From Ophioderma brevispina (lineage: Eukaryota; Echinodermata; Ophiuroidea; Amphilepidida; Ophiodermatidae), in assembly GCA_023653785.1 (NCBI GenBank), contig JAMKCH010007122.1, forward strand, positions 62,001 to 126,000: a DNA stretch of 64,000 nt. The letters are read 5' to 3'. Under the pieces are notes generated by a model. The model saw only the letters and a program-made list of their open reading frames with translations, was not told where the DNA came from and ran no database searches. Numbering within the stretch: the stretch's first letter is position 1; every line of letters starts with the position of its first letter. The translations under genes were made by a program, and so were the position numbers. Positions 57,520 through 64,000 of this stretch are shown one piece after another.

Positions 57520-57665
57520 TGTTTAAGTAGATATAGTCCGCCGGGAGCCATAGTCCCGAATAAAGAGTGACGAATGAAACTATTGTTGCGTGAAGAGTCA
57601 ATGAATGAGTGCCCTATTCTTTACCGTTGTAGGTGGAATATGAGTCTGGCGGACTATAAAAAACA
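57520..57665. mobile_element. CCGG-flanked MITE, copy 4
   Basis: CCGG at 57516-57519 and 57666-57669. It begins TGTTTAAGTAGATATAGTCC and ends with GGCGGACTATAAAAAACA. More diverged than the other copies; the ACGGAATAAA word is reduced to CCGAATAAAG. It lies in direct tandem with copy 3. Confidence 0.8.
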
Positions 57666-57727
57666 CCGGCTCCTACACCAAAGAACATAAAATATCATTT
57701 TTTCACCGATGGATTTATGTTTTGATT

Positions 57728-58093
57728 TTAAAGGTGCAACGAGAGATTTCTAGTCATCCAATTCATTCTCAAAAGATGGAAATTTAAAGGTGCAACGAGA
57801 CATTTTGAGGCACCCAAATAATGTGCCGTAATAGTAATTTCATACAGATTATACATTCAAAAGATTTCTTACTTTGTATTAGGCTACATAAATGTCTTAA
57901 AAGAGAGAAAAAAGGGATTTTGATTTACTTAAATATTTCAAAATTTCAAAAATCTTGTACCAAAGAAACATTTTTCAGCTTAATCCTTTCAGATGGGGAT
58001 GTTTTTGATGGAAAGCTTTACATTAGGACAAAAATCAGTACTTTCGATTTTTTAGGGACACCTGATATGTGAAACCTCTCGTTGCACCTTTAA
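57728..58093. mobile_element. TTAA-flanked DNA transposon, family B, copy 2
   Basis: The termini TTAAAGGTGCAACGAGACAT (57784) and the inverse of CTCTCGTTGCACCTTTAA (to 58093). The terminal about 55 bp is duplicated in direct orientation at 57728-57783 (AAAGGTGCAACGAGAGATTT). The interior aligns with 15725-16096. The 83-codon plus frame is not conserved between the two copies and is not supported. Confidence 0.8.
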
Positions 58094-58627
58094 CTCCAAC
58101 AAACACTGGTCTCTAGAGTCACTCCTTGAAAGAGAGTTGATTCAAAGCCATTTTTTCGCGGCATCAGCCTTAAATCACAAAATATTCAAGAGAATAATAG
58201 ATGAACGTTATCTTTGAAATTTTGCAAAACAAAGACTACGTTTTCTTACAGCCAACGCCAAATCCCCTGGCGGATGCACCGTCGGACTTAAATTTTGAAT
58301 CTGCATGAAGCGCCATAGTGAATTTAGCTAGCATTTCAATATATTTTTAGTTCAACACGGTAGAGGATTTTTTTCGCGATTGCGAGAAGAAATTGTTTAA
58401 CAAAAATGAAGAGATGAAGGGGACACTATACGTGAGAGTTCAATAGAGTGCTTCGATATTTTGTTGACTTCATTTGTCTTTTTTAGCCTTCTTTTTGGTG
58501 TTTTTTTAATTACAGGTAACAAACAAATCGGAACGGGCGATCAATTTGTTCATTTGTTTACTTGGCCTTACAAGTTACTTAGAAAATAATTGAAAGGCTG
58601 AATTATAAATCTCCAAATGTGTTAAAA
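58094..58627. other. Non-coding stretch
   Basis: AT-rich and without recognised features. Confidence 0.45.
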
Positions 58628-59767
58628 GGTGATTGCCTAAATGTAAGGCAAAACAAAAATTGTTGTGTTGCCCTCCCCAGCTTAAAATCAGGAAGGTCGG
58701 TCGGTCGGTGTTTTTTTTTTAACTCATTTCTCCAGAAAGTGATTGCTATTCATGTAAAATCCAGCTAAATACAGCTGAAAACCACCTCACAACCGTTCAA
58801 AGCTGTAACACTCAACGCGTAGCTACCGTAGGATTCCATCGTGATCATGTCCATGTCAAAAAATGTCAGGAAAAAATCGGTAAAAATCACATTTTTATTC
58901 CACTGTTTCATTTATTTCTTAAATGACTGGGAATGGAAACTATGTTGAAAGGCATTTTCGTGAACGTTAACGCCAGCATTCCCCTCACGAAGGCTAGTGA
59001 GAGCCCTCCATTGCGATGTGTAATGTGTTTGTTTTGAACTGTGCCTATAGGTATGATGTTAATTATAGCCATTGCTTGATCTCAGGCACATCGAAAACAT
59101 TTGCACCGAATTTCAATCCAAACCATCCAGTAGTTTTCAAGGATCAAATAAACCTATAAAGTTAATGACACAAAATACTATTTAATATGGCGACTGTAGA
59201 TTGCCATATGATAGATATTCGGACAAAAGCGGACGCAAAATTCATCGAAGAAGATCGGGTAGAGAAGGCACACGGTATAGTAAGGAAGCTTCTTCACATG
59301 CATCGCAAGCGGAATTTCCAATCCTGTAAGCATCTGGTAGCAAGTGATTGAGGTAAAATATGGTTATTCACCTTTCGGTTTCCTGAAAATGTTAAATTCG
59401 TGAAGATTTTTGTCACAGGCCATCTAACTTAATAGTTTAGTGGTAGCGAAAATGCCGCATGTGTGTCAAATTCGGAAACCCTCACTGACAGGTAGGACTA
59501 AGATTGCTCTGTAGACGGAAAGTTCCCCCGATTTTCTGCGTTTTTTAAACATGGCCACTCACATCCCTGGACCGGGCAAGGAGTTAAATCCGAGCTACTC
59601 TTTGTGATTTTCCGTGTGGTTGGCTTTGTTACACATTTATCAACCGAAACACAGGTAAAATAGGCAACTCAAGCTAAAAAAAAAAAATACCGACCCGAAA
59701 TTTTCGGGATTTTGGGACGGTCGCGGAGGGCAACACAACAAATTTTTTTGGCCTAATGGTAGGCACC
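58628..59767. mobile_element. TIR element, about 1.14 kb
   Basis: The left GGTGATTGCCTAAATGTAAG.., AAATTGTTGTGTTGCCCTCC, GGTCGGTCGGT and the right inverse GGTGCCTACCATTAGGCC.., AAATTTGTTGTGTTGCCCTC, GGGTCGGTAT are copies of about 95 bp with moderate divergence. The interior is non-coding. I have met the GTTGTGTTGCCCTCC word as a dispersed repeat in marine invertebrates, but I cannot name the family. Confidence 0.7.
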
Positions 59768-59854
59768 TAAATTTTAAAGTTTGAGATGAATCGGATTTGT
59801 CGTTTGTCGTAGTTAGCAAGTGTCCAGTATAGTATAGGAGGATATACTGTGTAT

Positions 59855-59985
59855 AATAAAAATTCCGGATCCGGAATTTAATTACTAAATTATATTTTTC
59901 TATATTTTCTATATATTAGCTTAGCTATCAGACGTGATTGGATATGGACACGTACTAATGTCATGCACAAATCACAATTGAAAAA
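59855..59985. mobile_element. Family A-related fragment
   Basis: 'AATTCCGGATCCGGAATTT' with the flanking 'GGATATACTGTGTATAA', followed downstream by 'GGATATGGACACGTACTAAT', resembles the interior of family A (15253 and 34650) in inverted order. The ends are not found. Confidence 0.45.
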
Positions 59986-60300
59986 AAATGAGGCGATCTC
60001 CCCAAGAACTCTTGAGATTCGGTTTTTTCCCCAATTTTAACGGTGGTACTGTTTTTGCATTAAATTTCAGTAATCTGCCACGACCAATCCTTTAAATTAC
60101 CATGCAGCTTTTTTTCCATTGAGGCTGCCGAACAGAGGTGGTCATACAATACAAAATTCTGTCCCTTGTTTTTAAATCTAAATTACTTTTTTAAAATATT
60201 GTATAAAAGCCACAGATAAATCGGTCATTCTCTGAATTATTGCATCATGCCACGCAAAGAAGCAAAGAAGGCAAGCGACTATGTCTGTGTTCGGGATTAT
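59986..60300. other. Non-coding stretch
   Basis: No feature recognised. Confidence 0.45.
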
Positions 60301-61387
60301 GGGGTAATCTCGATATTCGAAGGTTTGCTATCCGAATCTTAAAAGGGTGTCGCTTTTTCGAATTTTTAAAAGGGGCCGAACTTCCCTTCCTCATTTCAAA
60401 TTAAATTAGAAAAGGACCTAATATGAGTCTTGAGCAGCCCATTAATAATAAGCTTATAGCACCATCCATTTAATTAAATCATTCATAATCATTCGGGATA
60501 TCATTATGGATTGCAGCAGTTTTTCACTGAAATTATGACATTCAATCGTTTTTATTATCGATTGATTTTCCTCAGGATTTTATAATTATCTGTCCTATAG
60601 TCACATGTTTATTGTGAATAAGAAATGATTAAATCTGAATGAAACTTACCTGCTTTCAAATTCAAGTCCATATACTGTCACACCATGACACCATCTTGCC
60701 AGACGTGTCCTCTCGATATTCCGAAGGTTTCCGCTATTCCTAAGATATTCGTTTTTTGTTCCGATCCTTTAAAAGGTTTTTTCAATTTTTAATTTTTTAA
60801 GTTTTGTCTTTTTTTAACAAAAAATTTTGATTCTGAATTTCAAAGAGGGTTCGTTATTCCGAGTTTGTGTAACAAGGTGCGCTTTTTTTCTTTCCTGAAT
60901 GTAAAAAAAAAACACTGTATTTGGTTTTCGGAATGCAAACCATCAATATTCGTAATGCGAACTTTTTGAAAGTCGGAATTGCGAACCTTTTTAAGATTCG
61001 GATAGCGAACCCTTTTAACTTAGGAAAAGTGAACCTTTTAGGAAAAGGTTCACTATTCCTATAATAAAAAGGGTTCGTTATTCCGAGTTTGTAAAAGGTT
61101 GCGCTTTTCCGAATACGAAATAAACACGGTATTTGGTTTTAGGAATAGCAAACCATCAATATTCGGAATAGCGAACTTTTTGAAAGTCGGAATAGCGAAC
61201 TTTTTGAAAGTCGGAATAGCGAACTTTTTGAAAGTCGGAATTGCGAACCTTTTTAAGATTCAGAGTAGCGAACCCCTTTTTAAAATTAGGAAAAGTGAAC
61301 CTTTTTAAGTTGAAAATAGCGAACTTTCGGAATAGCGGACCTTGGGAATAATGAACCTTCTGAGTCTGAATACCGAGGTTACCCCCC
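60301..61387. mobile_element. Foldback element with GGTTCGCTATTCCGA-type internal repeats
   Basis: The ends GGGGTAATCTCGATATTC and the inverse GGGGTAACCTCGGTATTC define a 1.09-kb inverted-repeat element. The interior is filled with variants of AAGGTTCGCTATTCCGA on both strands. These include a perfect short tandem at 61163-61240 (GGAATAGCGAACTTTTTGAAAGTC, three to four copies). The 69-aa plus frame (GIANFLKV repeats) and the 115-aa minus frame (FQKVRYSD repeats) are translations of the tandem and are not supported as genes. Confidence 0.75.
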
Positions 61388-61485
61388 TGCGACTTGTGGG
61401 ATTTGAAAGTTGTTATTTTGTTCATCACCCCGAAAGTCTTGCAAAATGTTGTGAAAATAAGGTCATTGATGGTTTCACCCACACT

Positions 61486-61600
61486 GTAAAGATTACAGTA
61501 CAATTTACAGTAAAATAATGTAAAAATTCAGTAGGCCTATTTCGCTGTAATTAGGAAATACAGTAAAATACTGTAAATTATGTTCAATTTTCCGAGCCTA
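61486..61600. repeat. ACAGTAAAATACTGTAA-type repeat
   Basis: Several overlapping copies of TTACAGTA and its palindromic form TACAGTAAAATACTGTA. It resembles the ends of small palindromic DNA elements seen in many animals. Confidence 0.55.
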
Positions 61601-61787
61601 TATTCCCTATAATTACTAAATTTAAAAGTGGCACTTTCATTGGAATTTTTTAATGCTACCAGGATTTTCCTGTTGAATTTTTTAAATGCAATAAACTGTT
61701 AAGTTGCAACTAATTGCGGCAGAGATTGCATCCTTTTTTTACCCCCTGGCTAGAAAAGTAGATGTCCGTATGTATGTTCGTTCCAGT

Positions 61788-61822
61788 TTGGTTAGGTTCT
61801 GGTTAGGTTCTGGTTAGGTTCT
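61788..61822 (+). repeat. (TGGTTAGGTTC)3 tandem
   Basis: Three exact 11-bp units. It includes TTAGG words, but the unit is not a telomeric array. Confidence 0.85.
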
Positions 61823-61884
61823 CGTTTTTCAGGTCTTCGAAAAGTTTCAATCGGACTTAAAAGTCTTGGGGTTAACACCACTGG

Positions 61885-61993
61885 CGAGTGCCAAATTGTG
61901 TAAAACGTTTTTCTATGGAGTGTGAACTGCGCACTATGATGAGATTGCGATTTATTCCGTATTGAAATATGTGTTTACACAATTTGGCACTCG
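61885..61993. mobile_element. Palindromic MITE, about 110 bp
   Basis: CGAGTGCCAAATTGTGTAAA (61885-61904) is repeated as an exact 20-bp inverse at 61974-61993. The loop contains TTTATTCCGT (61951-61960). Confidence 0.75.
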
Positions 61994-61999
61994 ACGACC

Positions 62000-64000
62000 C
62001 TCTAAGGGGCAACCAACGGGCTAGATAAACATATAGAGTGCGCGCTCATCGAGGAATTGAGGCTCAGCGAGCAATGACGTCACACTGTACGTCGTCTGCT
62101 TCATGATCTGATTTCATGAAAGCCGTGGCCGAAGTTGGTGACCACTGGATGTCAATGAAGTGAACTACCATTACACATTAAACTGACCTTCTGTACAGAA
62201 AGGTAGAGGAATATTCATCCCGAACAATAAAATAACCGAGACTGGTTTGTCGAAATTGCCGCAAAGGTGGAGTGATAGCCCTACGGCTGTCGCCTGCCAT
62301 TGCCTGTCAGTCATGAGATATCGCCATCTTGAATTCAAGAGTGGCAGTTAGATCACCTTTCCGAGTGTCAAGCAACAAGAACACACGGACAGTTATGTAT
62401 AATTGGGACGGGGCGTACTGTTAGCGTATTAAACTACACAAATCTGTTAAGCTGGGCTTCAGACCTGGTTTCTTTATAAAGAAATGATTGACCGCAAAAA
62501 AAAAAAATCCCATGGCCGTTTTTAGTGCGTTTTCTATTTGCCTCATTTTTTAGAGCTAACGAGGGCTAGTTTGTTTGTAAACAAAGGGCAATAACTCCAC
62601 AAAACACTCAGAGCTCTTCGTTTATCTGGCTCGTTGGGTGCAATAAGCGAAAACGGCATTGCAGACTTATGGAGGATTGTGGGAAGGTTTTGACACTTGT
62701 GGGACTCCTTGAACTTTGACAAAAACAGATATGGTTTTATAATGTTTTTATAACTATTCCAGACCAATATAGCCAAGAAAAAAATCATGCCGTAAATTAT
62801 TGGGATAGATGTAAAATAATTGTTTTCATAGTTTTAATATTAATAATATCTTAGAACTATTTTTCGAAATTACTAAAAGCAATTTTCCTGAAATATGAAG
62901 GAGTCAACGATCAGGAGTCCTAAAAATATTACAGGAAGTAAAATGCCGATTTGGCTTGTAAGAGTCCTTCATTATGCGATGATGTTCAAAGGTCACGGAC
63001 AAGATCAAAAGGTCATATGAGGTATTTGTTTTTTTCTACTGCCCTCTTGCGGGGTCACGCAAGGTTACTTGCAGGTGTATTTTTAATTGTTGGACTAGCT
63101 TTGAAAAACGGTCAAGATGAGAAACTGCAAATGGGGGTGCGTGATGGAAGGACCATATAATCAAATGTTAACATAAAAGATGTTGTGTGTGTGTTGTGTA
63201 AGAGAGCTTGAGTGTGTGTGTGTGGTAGATTTCTCGGGAGTGTGGCCCCCCTCGTTTAAGGTGTCAGGGATTTCTAAGTGGGGATGGGTGCATGTTCTTT
63301 GGGTTGGAAATTAAGTGTGGGTAGTGTGTTCATTTTATCAAACATATTTCCTCATTTCATTCATTCCACATTCTGCTTTCCTGAATCATTGATATCAAAT
63401 TCTGGACGGTTACGCACAGGAATGGATTATTGAAGCTCTTTGATAGACGGAAAATCGTTGAGCGAACACTAACGTTTGACCACCACAGAAATTCAACGCA
63501 ATACACGTTACCACATGTAAATTCTTTGCGCGCAGAAAAAACTCATTAGCTGGCAATCCGGATCTATAGAGTGACCACAGAATCATGGAAGACATGCCAA
63601 TATTGGGAGGCTGCAAGGGCTGTCTGGTGGATAGTTTCTGCTTTTGGCCTCGATTCCCAAAACCACCGTGCATAGCCAGCAAAGGTGCCACTCACTAGTA
63701 GCAAGAAGACATTGAACTGCCGAACGAAAGTGGTCTTGTACATGTAGCAATGGCTGCCGAAGAAAATAACCCGGTTCATGTCTGATATTGAAAAACTCAA
63801 CCTAACATAGAATGTATCAATCAAGTGTGTTCGACTACTGCAATGTTCAAAGGCAAGGGCTTTAAAAGTCGTATGCCAAAGTAGGTCAAACTGAGCCCCG
63901 CGGCCCGTATTAAACAAATATGACCTGTGTATGAATGAACTGTAAGTCAGCCAAAGGTTAGCCGTCGTTCAGACACCATTTGAAATTCAATCAATATCCC
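62000..64000. other. Non-coding stretch
   Basis: No exon, RNA gene or transposon end that I can support. There is a GT-rich simple repeat at 63182-63225. The overlapping minus-strand frames at 63410-63917 (93 and 117 codons) are in different frames and show no recognised motif. They could hide an exon, but I cannot show it. Confidence 0.35.

Noticed and set aside
61099..61503. 69-codon and 115-codon frames with GIANFLKV or FQKVRYSD repeats
   Set aside because: Opposite-strand translations of the same 24-bp tandem inside a foldback.
61788..61822. Telomeric repeat (TTAGG-like words)
   Set aside because: Only three 11-bp units, TGGTTAGGTTC, which is not a telomere repeat array.
63410..63917. 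Two overlapping minus frames of 93 and 117 codons near the window end
   Set aside because: Different frames of the same DNA with no motif; not enough to call an exon, though one cannot be excluded.

Overview
This is animal DNA, not prokaryotic. It holds one spliced gene fragment (a cytochrome P450), spliceosomal introns, tRNA-derived SINEs, LINE, LTR and DIRS-type retrotransposon remnants, many small inverted-repeat DNA transposons, and long AT-rich stretches with no open frames. The frequent word TAGGCCTA, the CYP2-type P450 and the mix of repeats suggest a marine invertebrate deuterostome (echinoderm or hemichordate). That placement is an impression and was not tested. Slightly different homopolymer lengths between repeat copies, and very long poly(A) runs, suggest a long-read assembly with residual indels.

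Layout. 1-2.2 kb: no feature. 2.2-10.3 kb: a complex satellite whose word GCGGCGACAGCG lies on the plus strand in the left part and on the minus strand in the right part. 11.6-13.1 kb: two short repeat arrays (CAACGCGTTG palindromes, then GATAA-rich units). 15.2-17.3 kb: three small DNA transposons in a row. 18.8-20.05 kb: a ~129-bp minisatellite. 21.1-24.9 kb: a 131-base poly(A) run, a mariner-type transposase scrap, a LINE 3' part, a tRNA-derived SINE and palindromic MITEs. 27-32.1 kb: a MITE, an 8-bp-TSD hAT element, and a ~3.6-kb foldback enclosing a ~165-bp tandem array and a 670-bp C-rich tract.

33.0-36.7 kb holds the only convincing host gene. It is the last two coding exons of a CYP2-like P450 on the minus strand; the 173-nt terminal exon carries the heme cysteine. 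Its N-terminal exon or exons were not found. 36.9-42.3 kb is a tandem duplication in which each copy received a different transposon after duplication, so each copy gives the empty site for the other. 45.5-53.6 kb is a retrotransposon graveyard: a plus-strand Ty3/gypsy-like Gag-protease-integrase relic interrupted by three DNA elements (TTAA, TA and 8-bp target duplications), then a minus-strand DIRS-like reverse transcriptase relic. 55.8-62 kb holds more SINE, MITE and foldback elements. 62-64 kb has nothing assignable.

The genes do not form a pathway. The main content is a stratified record of transposition around one P450 gene. The strongest observations are the reciprocal empty sites, a MITE family that always sits at CCGG, and a ten-base word, ACGGAATAAA, shared by several otherwise different elements.
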